The position numbers were made by a program, and so were the translations under genes. The notes below the pieces were generated by a model. It did no database searches, was not told the DNA's origin, and was given only the letters and a program-made list of their open reading frames with translations. A stretch of 64,000 nucleotides of DNA from DASQPA01 sp963756455 (GTDB lineage: Bacteria; Acidobacteriota; Thermoanaerobaculia; Multivoradales; UBA5704), in assembly GCA_963756455.1 (NCBI GenBank), contig CAVWNC010000004.1, forward strand, positions 2,790,001 to 2,854,000, read 5' to 3'. This document shows positions 19,261-28,635 of the stretch, in pieces (the stretch's first letter is position 1; every line of letters begins with the position of its first letter).

Positions 19261-20333
19261 AGGGAACTCTCTGGGTCGTGGGCGGCGAGCAGCACGTCTC
19301 CTTCCGTGAGCGGCCGGAGTGGCATCTCTACAAGACCGCCCTCGTCTTGAAGGTCACGGACGGCCGGGTCGAGCGCGTCCTCGAATACCGCTCCCCCGCC
19401 GCCTACTGCCCCGACGAGCGGCCGTCCCACACCTTCAAGGCGGCCACCTTCACCGCCGACACCGCCTTCCTCTGCACCCAGACCGAGATCCTCGTCTGCG
19501 ACTTCCCCTCGTTCGCCATCCGGCGGGTGATCTCTCACCCCTGCTTCAACGACCTCCACCACGTCACCCCGGCGCCGGACGGCACCCTCTATGTCGCGGT
19601 GACCGGTTTAGACGCCGTGGCCCAGCTCTCCCCCGAGGGCGCGCTCCTCCGCCTCGTCGGCACTCTCGGACAGGACCCCTGGGAGCGTTTCTCGAAGGCC
19701 GTCGACTATCGGAAGCTGGCCACGACCAAGCCCCATCACTCGCACCCGAACTACGTTTTCTTCCTCGACGGCCGCCCGTGGGTGACCCGCTTCCACCAGC
19801 GCGACGCGGTGCCCCTGGACGGCGGGGCCGATGGCGGGGGAGAGCCTTTCCCGATCGCGATCGAGGGGGTGCACGACGGCCATCTCCACGGCGATCACCT
19901 CCACTTCACGACCGTCGACGGGCACCTCGTGCGATATCCCGTGCAGGCTACGTCCGGCACCCCCGGAGTGACGCGGCAGGCCGAGATCTTCGACCTCAAT
20001 CCTCCGCCCCACCCCAACACGCCGCCCCTCGGCTGGTGCCGGGGCGTCCTGCCCCTCGGCGAGAACGACGAGAACGGTGAGAACGACGAGAACGACGGGC
20101 ATGCCTGGGTGGGATTCACCCGCATCCGCTTTACGACCCTCCGCAAAAACCTCTCCTTTGTCCGCCATGGCTTCAAGGAGAGCGCCGACCATCGCCAGCG
20201 GCCGACCCGGATCGGCCTCTACGACCTCGACCGTGCCGAGGGCGATCGGGCCCTCCTCGTGGAGGAGATCGACTTGGAGCCCGCCGGCATGGGGGCGGTG
20301 TTCAGCCTCCACGGTCGTCCCGAGTCGAGATAA
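19257..20333 (+). CDS. Propeller-like protein of unknown function in the glycan operon
   Basis: This 358-residue soluble protein has repeated beta-strand blocks (LWVVGGEQHVSF, ILVCDFPSFAIRRVISH, HVTPAPDGTLYVAVTGLDAV, YVFFLDGRPWVTRFHQRDAV) that suggest a beta-propeller. I do not recognise the family firmly. The start is TTG overlapping the flippase stop as TTGA, with GGGGGGAG upstream. A small in-frame repeat near 20062-20096 encodes ENDEN-type acidic residues. There is no signal peptide, so it is probably cytoplasmic. Coupling to the flippase and sulfotransferase genes suggests a role in glycan modification or binding. Confidence 0.6.
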   Translation: MKGTLWVVGGEQHVSFRERPEWHLYKTALVLKVTDGRVERVLEYRSPAAYCPDERPSHTFKAATFTADTAFLCTQTEILVCDFPSFAIRRVISHPCFNDLHHVTPAPDGTLYVAVTGLDAVAQLSPEGALLRLVGTLGQDPWERFSKAVDYRKLATTKPHHSHPNYVFFLDGRPWVTRFHQRDAVPLDGGADGGGEPFPIAIEGVHDGHLHGDHLHFTTVDGHLVRYPVQATSGTPGVTRQAEIFDLNPPPHPNTPPLGWCRGVLPLGENDENGENDENDGHAWVGFTRIRFTTLRKNLSFVRHGFKESADHRQRPTRIGLYDLDRAEGDRALLVEEIDLEPAGMGAVFSLHGRPESR

Positions 20334-20393
20334 ACTCTTTCGCGTGTCGATCCATCTCTATGCGTCCCAGGGGCGGTGCGAGGCACCGTCTCC

Positions 20394-21344
20394 ATGAGCT
20401 CCCACGGCAGCGACTTCGCCTTCATCGTCGGCCACCGGAAGAGCGGCAGCACCTGGTTGCTCAACCTCCTCTCTCTCCACCCGGACGTCCGCGGGGTGAT
20501 GGAGACCTCGCTCTTTGAGATCGCCTGGCGCGAGCCGGACCCCCGCCGCCGCACGGAGCAGGTGTTCACCGGCACCCCCTGGAGCCGTGGCGGCGGCCTC
20601 CGCGCCCGCATCGCGCACCACCTCACCAACTGGGCGGCCCCCCTCCTCCGCTCGGCGAAGCCGGCCCTGGAGCTCCCACCGGAGGACCGCCCCGCGCTCC
20701 TCCCCGACCTCGCGCTCCGCGACCAGATCTCCCTTAGGCGTACCCTTGAGCAGAGCCCCGATCCCGCCCTGTACTGCCGGGCATTCTTCGATTGCCTGCG
20801 CGACCGCCTGGCGCCGCGCCGCTATCTGCTCGAGAAGTCGCCCCGGCAGGTGCTGGAGGTCGAGCACATCCACGCGGTCTTCCCGAAGGCGAAGCTGATC
20901 GTCATCTACCGGGATGGCCGGGACGTCGTCGTCTCCGACAGCTTCTTCACCCGCGACTACGGCGGCCAGGCCTTCTCCTTCGAGAACGCGGTTCGCGCCT
21001 GGCGCAAGGACATGGAAGCCCAGTTCCGCTACGCCGAGGCCCATGGCATCCACGCCTGCTCCTACGAGTCCCTCCTGACCGACGGGAGAGACGTCGTCCG
21101 CAGCCTCCTCGACTACCTCGACCTCCCCTGCGACGAGGCGCTCCTCACCCGTCTCCTCGACCGCTCCTCCTTCCGCTACTACACCGGCCGCGACCCCGGC
21201 CAGGAGAACCGCAAGCGGTTCTACCGGAAGGGCATCGCCGGTGACTGGGAGAACCACTTCAGCGCCGAGGACAAGCGGATCTTCAAGCAGATCGCCGGCG
21301 ACCTCCTCATCCAGCTGGGATACGAAAAGGATCTCGACTGGTAG
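20394..21344 (+). CDS. Sulfotransferase family protein
   Basis: This protein of about 316 residues transfers sulfate from PAPS to an acceptor, here probably a glycan. The 5'-phosphosulfate loop is seen in GHRKSGSTWLLNLLS near the N terminus, and the 3'-phosphate motif in VIYRDGRDVVVSDSFF. ATG at 20394 places the loop at the usual distance from the start; GTG at 20376 is a possible alternative. It ends the glycan operon and points to a sulfated polysaccharide or glycolipid. Confidence 0.85.
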   Translation: MSSHGSDFAFIVGHRKSGSTWLLNLLSLHPDVRGVMETSLFEIAWREPDPRRRTEQVFTGTPWSRGGGLRARIAHHLTNWAAPLLRSAKPALELPPEDRPALLPDLALRDQISLRRTLEQSPDPALYCRAFFDCLRDRLAPRRYLLEKSPRQVLEVEHIHAVFPKAKLIVIYRDGRDVVVSDSFFTRDYGGQAFSFENAVRAWRKDMEAQFRYAEAHGIHACSYESLLTDGRDVVRSLLDYLDLPCDEALLTRLLDRSSFRYYTGRDPGQENRKRFYRKGIAGDWENHFSAEDKRIFKQIAGDLLIQLGYEKDLDW

Positions 21345-21381
21345 GGATCGGCAGGTAGGGATAGAAGGGCCGAGCCGGCGG

Positions 21382-22035
21382 CTACCAGCCGAGGAGAGTC
21401 ACGACGAGCCCCACCGCCGCGATCGCCCCGCCGGCGGCGGCATCGCCGTACTTGTCGAGGAAGCGGAAGCGGAGGAGCTTCACGCCCGCCCGGGCGGGGA
21501 GGACCAAGGCGACCATGGTGAGGAGGGTCGCCGCCTCGTAGAGGAGGACGATGCCCGTCGTCCGCGCGGCGCCCAAGGGGGCGGCGGCGAAGAGGATAGG
21601 CATGACGGCCACGCAGGGATCGGCGGAGAAGAGCAGGAAAAGCGACCAGACCGTCGCCTTCTCCGGGTCGTGCACGTGGTCGTAGTGGCGGTGGACGTGG
21701 CCATGAAGATGGGCGCCCGCGGCCCGGCGGAGCCCCCAGGCGGCGTAGCCCAAGCCAAAACAGATAAGGAGGATGCCCGCCCAGGCTTCCATCCGTCGGC
21801 CGATCGTCTGCAGTACCTCCACCCCGAAGAAGAGCCCGAGCAGACCGAGGAGCGCCGAGCCGGTGACGTGGCCGAAACCGCAGAGGAGGGTGACCCGCAC
21901 CGTCCGCGCCACCGACCAGCCCCGCGCCCGCGCCACGGCAGCGAAGGGGGCCCAGTGGTCGGGGGCGAGCGTATGGAGCGCCGCGACCGAGACCGCGGCC
22001 AGAGCGAGCGCGGTGAAGACGCCCCCGCCGCTCAA
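21382..22035 (-). CDS. NicO/UreH-like nickel or cobalt transporter
   Basis: This 217-residue membrane protein has about six hydrophobic segments. LHTLAPDHW near residue 20 and CGFGHVTGS near 52 resemble the His/Asp metal-selectivity motifs of high-affinity Ni/Co transporters. A His-rich loop (HLHGHVHRHYDHVHD) near 110 would collect metal. It is probably an inner-membrane transition-metal transporter or exporter; direction and metal are inferred. It stands alone, convergent with the sulfotransferase gene. Confidence 0.75.
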   Translation of the reverse strand: MSGGGVFTALALAAVSVAALHTLAPDHWAPFAAVARARGWSVARTVRVTLLCGFGHVTGSALLGLLGLFFGVEVLQTIGRRMEAWAGILLICFGLGYAAWGLRRAAGAHLHGHVHRHYDHVHDPEKATVWSLFLLFSADPCVAVMPILFAAAPLGAARTTGIVLLYEAATLLTMVALVLPARAGVKLLRFRFLDKYGDAAAGGAIAAVGLVVTLLGW

Positions 22036-22183
22036 GACCGGGCCGCCGGATGCGAAAGAACGAGTCCGAGATGCGCACGGGCGGAGGCGGCCAGATTCCC
22101 CATGGCGCTCACTGTAGCGGCTCGCGGGGCTCGTCGCAAGCCGGAGGCGCCCCGACGCCCCAAGAGACGCTGCCGAAAGAAAA

Positions 22184-22210
22184 GAGCCCAGGTCTTTAAG
22201 ACCCGGGCTC
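22184..22210 (-). terminator. Rho-independent terminator of the S53 peptidase gene
   Basis: A 13-bp stem with one G-U pair (GAGCCC.GGTCTT arms) is followed on the minus strand by TTTTCTTTC. It lies about 65 bases beyond the peptidase stop codon. Confidence 0.8.
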
Positions 22211-22274
22211 TCTCATTTTCTCGGCGCCCTGAACGATCGGGCGCCGACCCGACGTTACGTTTGGAACGCGTCCG

Positions 22275-23942
22275 TTAGGGCGCCAGGGTGTTCAGCAGGC
22301 CGGTTCCGTTCGGGCTGCCCCACCCGGTGACGAGGTCGAAACCCGTCTGACACGAGTACGTGCCGTTGCTGCCGCTCTTGATGTCGTGGAAGTTGGTGGT
22401 GTAGCTCGACCCCAACCCGATCGAGTAGAGCGTGGGATTGATGAAGCCGACCGTGGCGTGGCCGTGGGAGACGGCCTGCTGGTTCACCAGGGCCACGTAG
22501 CCGGCCCAGCGGGGCGCCGCGAAGCTCGTGCCACCCCATCCGCCAGCGCAGGTACGGTCGGAGCAGATGTAGTTGTCCGTATTCGCTTCGGCGGCGACGT
22601 CCGGGCTGTTGCGATAGGTTTTCGATCCCTTGTTGGCGGTCGTGATGACGCCGGTGGTCTTCTGGTAGCTGGGAATCGCGATCTTGTTGGGGGAGATCCC
22701 GCCGCCGCTGTCGCTCCAGGCGGTCTCCGTCTTCCAGGTGCCGCCAGCGCCGTTGGTGGTCAGGTCCGTTCCGCCCACCGAAATGATATACGCATCGTCG
22801 GCCGGATAGACGTCGGAGGATCTGGTGCTGTACGCGCCATCATCGCCGGAGGCGACGAACAGAGTCTGACCCTGCGCCGCGAACTCCATGAAGATGGGGT
22901 CGTCGCTGGTCGGATCCGCCGGGCTCCAGCCCCACGAGCAGCTGAGCGATTTGGCGTTGTTGTCCGTCGCCATCCGGTTGAAGATGCTGACGTCGCTGGT
23001 ATCGGAGACGTAGACGCGGACCTGGCTCATCCCCGGCGCCATCGAGATCGCGACCTCGATGTCGAGCACCTGCTCGCCGTCGTCGCAGCTGCCGGTGCAG
23101 CTCAGGCTGGAGCCATCCGTGGACACGCCGACGACCGAGACGCTCAGCGTCTGTCCGACGTGCGAGAAGTAGGAAGTGACGTCGGCCTGGTTGTAACCCG
23201 CGAACTCCAGAAGTCCGACCGATTGACCGGTGCCGGTCAGGGCGGTGCCGCCGTAGTAGGCCTTACGGAAGTCGCTGCCGATGAAATAGCCGCTGGGGCC
23301 CGAGCCCGTCGTGTTGGGGTGGGCGCTCTTGTCCTGCACGAGGTTCATCGGATGCGGGATCGAGAAGTTGTCGAGACCCGTCACGTGCCACAAGGGAAAG
23401 TCCAGGTCCGCCGTGGGCTCACGGTCCGGAGCGTAGAACAGCCGATTTTCCGTCGGGTGTTGGTACACGCCCATGGCGACATGGAACGCGCGCTCGACGT
23501 CCGCCACCTTGCCAGTGACGTCGACGAGCATCCGATTGGGAGCGGTGCCGGTCACTTGCAGCCCGTTCGCCTGCGCGAAACGAAGGACGGCGTCGTAATC
23601 CTCCTGCGTCGGTCCGAAGCGCTCGGTGAACTCTTCGACGCTCAGGTACTGGCGGTACGAGGAGCTTTTCGGATCGGCAATGCGCTGCAACAGCTCTTTG
23701 AGCTCCGCCTCGTTGCGCAGCGGCAGGGCGATGTTCAGTTTCAGAGATTTCTCCGCCGCCAGCCGGCGGACGAGCTTCGCCTGCAGGTTAGAAGTCGCCT
23801 CACGGACGTGCCGGGTCAGCATCGGCTGTCCCTGCCCGTGGGCCGGCAGGGCCGCGAAAGAGGAAAGGATGAGGGTGGCCGCACAAATCGACCCCAGGGA
23901 CCCTCGCAGAATGGCGATACTGCTGCGTCCGACTCGTTGCAT
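22275..23942 (-). CDS. S53 family (sedolisin/kumamolisin-type) secreted peptidase
   Basis: This secreted serine-carboxyl endopeptidase has 555 residues. A signal region is followed by a pro-kumamolisin activation domain (about 45-180, with SSSYRQYLSVEEF). The catalytic domain shows the Glu/Asp pair in DDGEQVLDIEVA near 287 and the nucleophile in GGTSFAAP near 470. The C-terminal NFHDIKSGSNG and GFDLVTGWGSPNG fit the calcium site. It would be made as a zymogen and matured outside the cell. AAAGGAGAG precedes the ATG. It is a single gene with its own terminator. Confidence 0.95.
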   Translation of the reverse strand: MQRVGRSSIAILRGSLGSICAATLILSSFAALPAHGQGQPMLTRHVREATSNLQAKLVRRLAAEKSLKLNIALPLRNEAELKELLQRIADPKSSSYRQYLSVEEFTERFGPTQEDYDAVLRFAQANGLQVTGTAPNRMLVDVTGKVADVERAFHVAMGVYQHPTENRLFYAPDREPTADLDFPLWHVTGLDNFSIPHPMNLVQDKSAHPNTTGSGPSGYFIGSDFRKAYYGGTALTGTGQSVGLLEFAGYNQADVTSYFSHVGQTLSVSVVGVSTDGSSLSCTGSCDDGEQVLDIEVAISMAPGMSQVRVYVSDTSDVSIFNRMATDNNAKSLSCSWGWSPADPTSDDPIFMEFAAQGQTLFVASGDDGAYSTRSSDVYPADDAYIISVGGTDLTTNGAGGTWKTETAWSDSGGGISPNKIAIPSYQKTTGVITTANKGSKTYRNSPDVAAEANTDNYICSDRTCAGGWGGTSFAAPRWAGYVALVNQQAVSHGHATVGFINPTLYSIGLGSSYTTNFHDIKSGSNGTYSCQTGFDLVTGWGSPNGTGLLNTLAP

Positions 23943-24443
23943 CTCGCTCTCCTTTGGAAATTAACAGTTTACATTTGCGGCTTCAGGTTACATCCACGGA
24001 CCTCCGGAGCGAAGCCGGGGACTTAAAGCATCGAGCGCAGGTATGATCCGTCGAGGAGGCGTGGCGAAGGCCGATCCCCAGAAAATAAAGAGGATCTCAA
24101 CCGACACGATCAACGACCCGATAGACCACAGATGACGCTTCGGACAAATCGGCCAGTTTCCTGGTCTATTTAGCCTTCTAAAAATTCAGGTGTGGCCCGC
24201 CGCGCAAAGCGCGCCACCTCGAAAGGGCTTTACAATTCCTGAACATCCCATCGCAGCTCAGAGTACAGTAAGGTTTTTACGCACAAGGCTTATCACAGGG
24301 CGCGAGCGGCAGACCGAGTGAGCGGAGCGACCTCCCCCCGCGCACCCACCGGAAGGGGGTGCCTCTACGGATTCGACTTGGACGAGACCCTGCCTCTGCG
24401 GATCTCCGGAGAGCCTTTCGATGGAGTACACTCTCTCCGGATC
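23943..24443. other. Intergenic region without a recognised gene
   Basis: This is about 500 bases of lower-GC sequence between the S53 gene and the SUI1-type gene. It holds a small hairpin near 24182-24208 (GTGGC...GCCAC around GCGCAAAGCGC). An 8-bp inverted repeat CCGGAGAG/CTCTCCGG (24406-24413, 24433-24440) has its right arm ending 3 bases before the ATG at 24444. No convincing reading frame or promoter was found. Confidence 0.5.
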
Positions 24444-24839
24444 ATGGCGACGAGCGGCAAGGGGCGGACGGCCTGGTCGAGCGAGCAGGGGGGCAAGAGC
24501 CTCCCTACCGCCTGCTCGCGCTGCGGTGCCCACCCTTGCCGGTGCGAGCCCCTCCGCAGCCTACCCGCTGCGGAGCAGGCGGTGCGGGTGCGGCGCGAGA
24601 AAGCCGGACGCGGCGGCAAGACCGTCACCGTCGCCGGACCCTTCGTCCTCATTCGCGACGAGGCGGCCGCGCTCCTCGCGGCCTGGAAGCGCCTCTGCGG
24701 CGGTGGCGGCACGCTCAAGACGGTGAAGACCCCGGGCGGGGACGCCGCTTTCGAGCTCGAGCTCCAGGGCGACCACGCCGACCGCATCCTCGCCGCCCTC
24801 GTAGCGGCGGGCTTCCCGGCCAAGCGCTCGGGCGGGTGA
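24444..24839 (+). CDS. SUI1/eIF1-like translation initiation factor (YciH family)
   Basis: This small basic protein of 131 residues has the SUI1 fold. A Cys-containing N-terminal segment (TACSRCGAHPCRC) comes first, then RREKAGRGGKTVTVAGPF and GGGGTLKTVKTPGGDAAFELELQGDH, the conserved core of YciH/eIF1 proteins. It is expected to act at the ribosome in start-site fidelity. I chose ATG at 24444 because the upstream in-frame extension has no family similarity. No clear Shine-Dalgarno is present, and a hairpin arm ends just before the start, which may affect translation. Confidence 0.88.
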   Translation: MATSGKGRTAWSSEQGGKSLPTACSRCGAHPCRCEPLRSLPAAEQAVRVRREKAGRGGKTVTVAGPFVLIRDEAAALLAAWKRLCGGGGTLKTVKTPGGDAAFELELQGDHADRILAALVAAGFPAKRSGG

Positions 24840-24999
24840 GGTCAGGTACTCCCCGATTCCCTAAATTGGGGGAGTCCTCCCCAAGCTCACGAGCGGCGAT
24901 AACGCTCCGCCGCCGTTCTCCATCTCTGCCACGAGGACGTAGAGGCCCAGACGAGCGGACTTGGCGCGTTGTGCAGGGCTTGGGCGCCGTCGAAAAGAG

Positions 25000-27579
25000 C
25001 TACAACCGTGCCGCCAACCGCTCGATCACCCGTCCCAGGTCCGGCCGGCGCGTCAACACGTCGAGCAACGGATCCGCCGCCAGCTTGGCAACCCTTCTCG
25101 GCACGCTCACGATCGTAAACTTCTTCGGGTCGAGCTCTCCCGTCACCTCTTCCCAGAGCAATGGCGTCGAGACCGGCGCTCCGGGGTGGGGACGGACGGA
25201 GTAGGGGGCCGCGATCAGCTTCGCGTGGCCGTTCTGAAGGAAATCGATGTAGACCCGGCCGCCTCGGGCGGCGATCGTGCGCTCGACCGTCGCGATCTCG
25301 GGGCGCTCGGCGACGATCACTCGGGCGAGGAGCTCGGCGAGTTGCCGGCTCTGGTCGTGGGTGAGCTGCTGGCTTAAGGGGAGGAGGACGTGGAGGCCGC
25401 TCCCGCCGCTCGTCTTGATGAAGCTCGGAATCTCGATCTCTTCGGCCAGGGCGCGGATGGCGAGCGCGATCTCGACGACGCTCGAAAACGGTGCCCCTTT
25501 GGGATCGAGATCGAGAATCGTCCAATCGGGGCGGTCCAAGGTGTCGACCCGCGACGACCAGATGTGGAGCGGGATCGCTCCCAGGTTGACGACGGCCAAG
25601 AGCGATTCCACGTCGTCGACCAGAAGATATTCGATCTCCCGCGACGAGCCACGAGCCCAGATCGGCGCCGTTCGCACTTTGTCGATCGCGGGGCCGGGGG
25701 CGTTTTTCTGATAGAAAGATTTTCCTCCGATGCCGTCGGGGTAGCGATCGATCACCAGCGGCCGGTCCTTGAGATACGGCAGGAGGCGCGGAGCGATCGT
25801 GCGGTAGAAATCCAAGAGATCGCCCTTGGTATAGCCCTCCGCGGGCCAGAAAACCTTGTCGAGATTGCTGAGCGCGGCTTTCCTCGGCGGACTTTTCTTG
25901 CCGGGCCCGCGCGGCGTGGGCTCCGCGGCGACTTCCGCGTCAGGGGCGGTCTCCGGGGTCTCCGCGGCCTCCTCCTCCCCGAGCCACGGACACTCGTCGG
26001 GCCTTTTGTCGTCCCGGAGGCGGGCGAAGACGGGGATCCGAAGGTTGCCGCTCCTCGTCCACTCCTTGAAGCGGACCTCGCAGACGAGCTCGGGCTCGAC
26101 CCAGACGTGGCGCGAACCACTCGCGACCCCGGCGACGGCGGGGGTCGCGCGGCGGGTGGTTTTGGCGCCGATCGTTTTGAGCTCCTGGGAGTCGAAGCCG
26201 GTCCCCACCCGGCCGGCGTAGACCGCACGGCCCTCCCGCCAGAGCCCGAGGTGGAGCTTGCCGATCCCGGTGCTCTGGCCGCTCGTCGGGCTCCAGCCGA
26301 GGATGATGAAATCGGCCACCCGGTCGGCGCGGATCTTCAGCCAGTCGGAGGAGCGCCCGCTCCGATAGGGCGAGGCGAGCTTTTTCGCCACCACTCCCTC
26401 GAGCCCGAGCCGGGTCACCTCCTGATAGAGATGCTTCCCATGCTCCGGGAGGTCGTCGGCGAAACGGAGGGGACCGGCTTTGGGGAGGATTTTCTTGAGG
26501 ATGGCCTTGCGCTCGACCAACGGAAGCTTCCGGAGGTCGAAATCCTCCCAGGCGAGGAGATCGAAAAGGTAGAGCGTGGCGGGATCGGCGAGCGCCGCCT
26601 GGAGCGCGTCGGCGCGGCGGGAGAGGAGCCCGCGGCGCTGGAGACGACCGAAATCGGGTTTGCCGCGGGCATCGAGGACCACCGCCTCGCCGTCCATGAC
26701 GAGCGAATGGGGAAGGGCGGCCAGGGCCCGCGCCAGGTCGGGGAAGAGGTCGGTTGCGTCCCGGCCGCTCCGATAGAGGAGCCGCGGCTTGCCGTCCTCG
26801 CGGGCCGCGAGCATCCGGAAGCCGTCGTATTTGAGCTCGAAGGTCCAGCCGGGCGCGGAGAAGGGGCCGTCGGCCGTCGCCGGCTTCATCACCTCGACCT
26901 CCTCCGGCACGACCGCCAGACGCCCGGTCACCCGCTCGGCCCCCAACGCTTCGAGCTCGCGGCGGATCTCTTCGCCCCGCGGGAAACCTTCCTTGAGCTC
27001 TTCGACGGTCAATCCCGAAAGGATCGATTCCTCGCCCGGCAGTCCGGACGGGCCGTCATTTGTGACCTGATAACCGTTCCGCGCTGCCCAGCCGGGCGGC
27101 TTTTTGATCAACAACCATTCTTTTGTATTCTTTTTCGTCCGCACCAGGGTCCACAGGCCGCGGAGCTTGTAACCCTGAAGCTCGAAGAGGAGCTTGCCGC
27201 CGGTCAAGCCCTCTTCCGGGTCTTCCAAAGGAAAGAAAAATCCGCGGTCCCATACGATGACGGCGCCACCGCCGTAGTTGCCGGCCGGAATAATTCCTTC
27301 GAAGTCGGCATATTCGAGCGGATGGTCCTCAGTTTCGAACGCCGCACGTTTCTCTTCCGGATCGACGGTCAATCCTTTGGGGAGAGCCCAGGAATGGAGC
27401 GCTCCCGCGATCTCTAACCGGAGGTCGTAATGAAGATGCCGCGCGGCGTGCTTCTGAACGACGAAGAGCGGCGGCCGCGCACCTTGGGGGGCGGGATCAC
27501 CGAACGGCTCGGGAGTTTCTTCCGGCGAGCGCTTGGCACGATAGGTCGAAAGCTCGGATTGATCGTTTCTTACCGGCAC
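25000..27579 (-). CDS. ligD: ATP-dependent DNA ligase D (end joining)
   Basis: This 859-residue multi-domain enzyme performs non-homologous end joining with Ku. The order is phosphoesterase (about 30-165: HAARHLHYDLRLE, EGIIPAGNYGGG), ligase (about 215-530: ELKYDGFR with the adenylated lysine near 248, DGEAVVLD), and primase/polymerase (about 575-859: DLDPKG, SGGSGLHVLLPL). This PE-LIG-POL order matches the Pseudomonas type rather than the mycobacterial one. The start is GTG. It is divergent from ku with only 23 bases between starts, so the two promoters must overlap or lie inside the genes. Confidence 0.96.
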   Translation of the reverse strand: MPVRNDQSELSTYRAKRSPEETPEPFGDPAPQGARPPLFVVQKHAARHLHYDLRLEIAGALHSWALPKGLTVDPEEKRAAFETEDHPLEYADFEGIIPAGNYGGGAVIVWDRGFFFPLEDPEEGLTGGKLLFELQGYKLRGLWTLVRTKKNTKEWLLIKKPPGWAARNGYQVTNDGPSGLPGEESILSGLTVEELKEGFPRGEEIRRELEALGAERVTGRLAVVPEEVEVMKPATADGPFSAPGWTFELKYDGFRMLAAREDGKPRLLYRSGRDATDLFPDLARALAALPHSLVMDGEAVVLDARGKPDFGRLQRRGLLSRRADALQAALADPATLYLFDLLAWEDFDLRKLPLVERKAILKKILPKAGPLRFADDLPEHGKHLYQEVTRLGLEGVVAKKLASPYRSGRSSDWLKIRADRVADFIILGWSPTSGQSTGIGKLHLGLWREGRAVYAGRVGTGFDSQELKTIGAKTTRRATPAVAGVASGSRHVWVEPELVCEVRFKEWTRSGNLRIPVFARLRDDKRPDECPWLGEEEAAETPETAPDAEVAAEPTPRGPGKKSPPRKAALSNLDKVFWPAEGYTKGDLLDFYRTIAPRLLPYLKDRPLVIDRYPDGIGGKSFYQKNAPGPAIDKVRTAPIWARGSSREIEYLLVDDVESLLAVVNLGAIPLHIWSSRVDTLDRPDWTILDLDPKGAPFSSVVEIALAIRALAEEIEIPSFIKTSGGSGLHVLLPLSQQLTHDQSRQLAELLARVIVAERPEIATVERTIAARGGRVYIDFLQNGHAKLIAAPYSVRPHPGAPVSTPLLWEEVTGELDPKKFTIVSVPRRVAKLAADPLLDVLTRRPDLGRVIERLAARL

Positions 27580-27602
27580 TGATTTGATATGATACGCCGA
27601 CT

Positions 27603-28517
27603 ATGAGCGCTCGCCCCTTCGCTTCCGGCAACATCTCGTTCGGCCTGGTTTCCATTCCAATCAAGCTCTACTCGACAGGTGAAGCCAGCTCCGGCATTCA
27701 CTTGAACATGTTGCACAAGAAGTGTGGTACCCGTTTGAAGCAACAGTACGTCTGTCCGCTCGACGACGAGGTGGTGGGGAGAGACGACGTCGTGAAAGGT
27801 TATGAGTACGCGCGCGGTCAATATGTCCTCTTTACGGATGAGGAATTGAAAGCGCTCAACCCCGAGGCGACGAACGCCATCGAGATCACCGAGTTCGTGC
27901 CGAGCGAGAAGGTCGACCCGGTCTATTTCGAGAAGGCGTACTACCTGGGACCCGACAAGGGGGGCGATCGCCCCTACCGGCTGCTCGCCGAAGCGATGCG
28001 GGAGACCGGTCGCGCCGCCCTGGCGCGCTACGCGGCGCGCGGCAAGGACTACCTGGTGCTGCTCCGCCCCTACGAGCAGGGGCTCATCATGCAGCAGTTG
28101 CGCTATCAGGACGAGGTCAAGGACTTCTCCGAGGTGCCGATCGGCACCGCCGAGGTCAAGGAGACCGAGCTCAAGCTCGCCGTTCAGCTCGTCGACCAGA
28201 TCGCGACAGACGCCTTCACGCCCGACTCCTACGAGGACGAGGTGAGGAAGAAGGTCCGCGCTCTCATCGAGCAGAAGATCGCCGGCCAGGAGATCGTCGC
28301 CGCGCCGCCGGAGGCCCCCAAGGCGCAGATCATCGATCTCATGGAGGCTCTGAAGGCGAGCCTCGCGGCGACGGGGAGTGGCGACAAGGCGGCGGAAGCG
28401 GCGCGCAAGCCCGCCCGACCCTCGCCGAGGAAGCCCGCGGCCGCCGAGGACGAGGCAGACGTCGCGAGCGTCGCGGACATGGCGACCGCCCCGCGCCGCA
28501 GGAGCGCCAAGCGATAG
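27603..28517 (+). CDS. ku: Non-homologous end joining protein Ku
   Basis: This 304-residue protein forms a homodimeric ring on DNA double-strand ends and recruits LigD. The Ku core covers about 1-257 (GNISFGLVSIPIKLYS, LHKKCGTRLKQQYVCP, RPYEQGLIMQQLRY). A Lys/Ala/Pro-rich tail (258-304) resembles the DNA-binding extensions of bacterial Ku. It is divergent from ligD, forming the usual two-gene end-joining module. Confidence 0.97.
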   Translation: MSARPFASGNISFGLVSIPIKLYSTGEASSGIHLNMLHKKCGTRLKQQYVCPLDDEVVGRDDVVKGYEYARGQYVLFTDEELKALNPEATNAIEITEFVPSEKVDPVYFEKAYYLGPDKGGDRPYRLLAEAMRETGRAALARYAARGKDYLVLLRPYEQGLIMQQLRYQDEVKDFSEVPIGTAEVKETELKLAVQLVDQIATDAFTPDSYEDEVRKKVRALIEQKIAGQEIVAAPPEAPKAQIIDLMEALKASLAATGSGDKAAEAARKPARPSPRKPAAAEDEADVASVADMATAPRRRSAKR

Positions 28518-28525
28518 GCCCGCGG

Positions 28526-28600
28526 GTCCGTTTGAATCCGAGGACGGCCTCCTGGCTGCGCGGAGCGCCCGAAGGAGGCCGCCCGCAGGATCAAACGGAC
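28526..28600. terminator. Nested inverted repeat after ku
   Basis: The outer arms GTCCGTTTGA (28526-28535) and TCAAACGGAC (28591-28600) match perfectly over 10 bp. An inner pair GGCCTCCT/AGGAGGCC (28546-28553, 28573-28580) stacks inside. It lies just after the ku stop codon. No T-run follows, so it may be a structured 3' end or a palindromic element rather than a classical terminator. Confidence 0.5.
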
Positions 28601-28635
28601 TCAACGTCAAGCCGGCAAGTGTAGACTGAGGGGCG

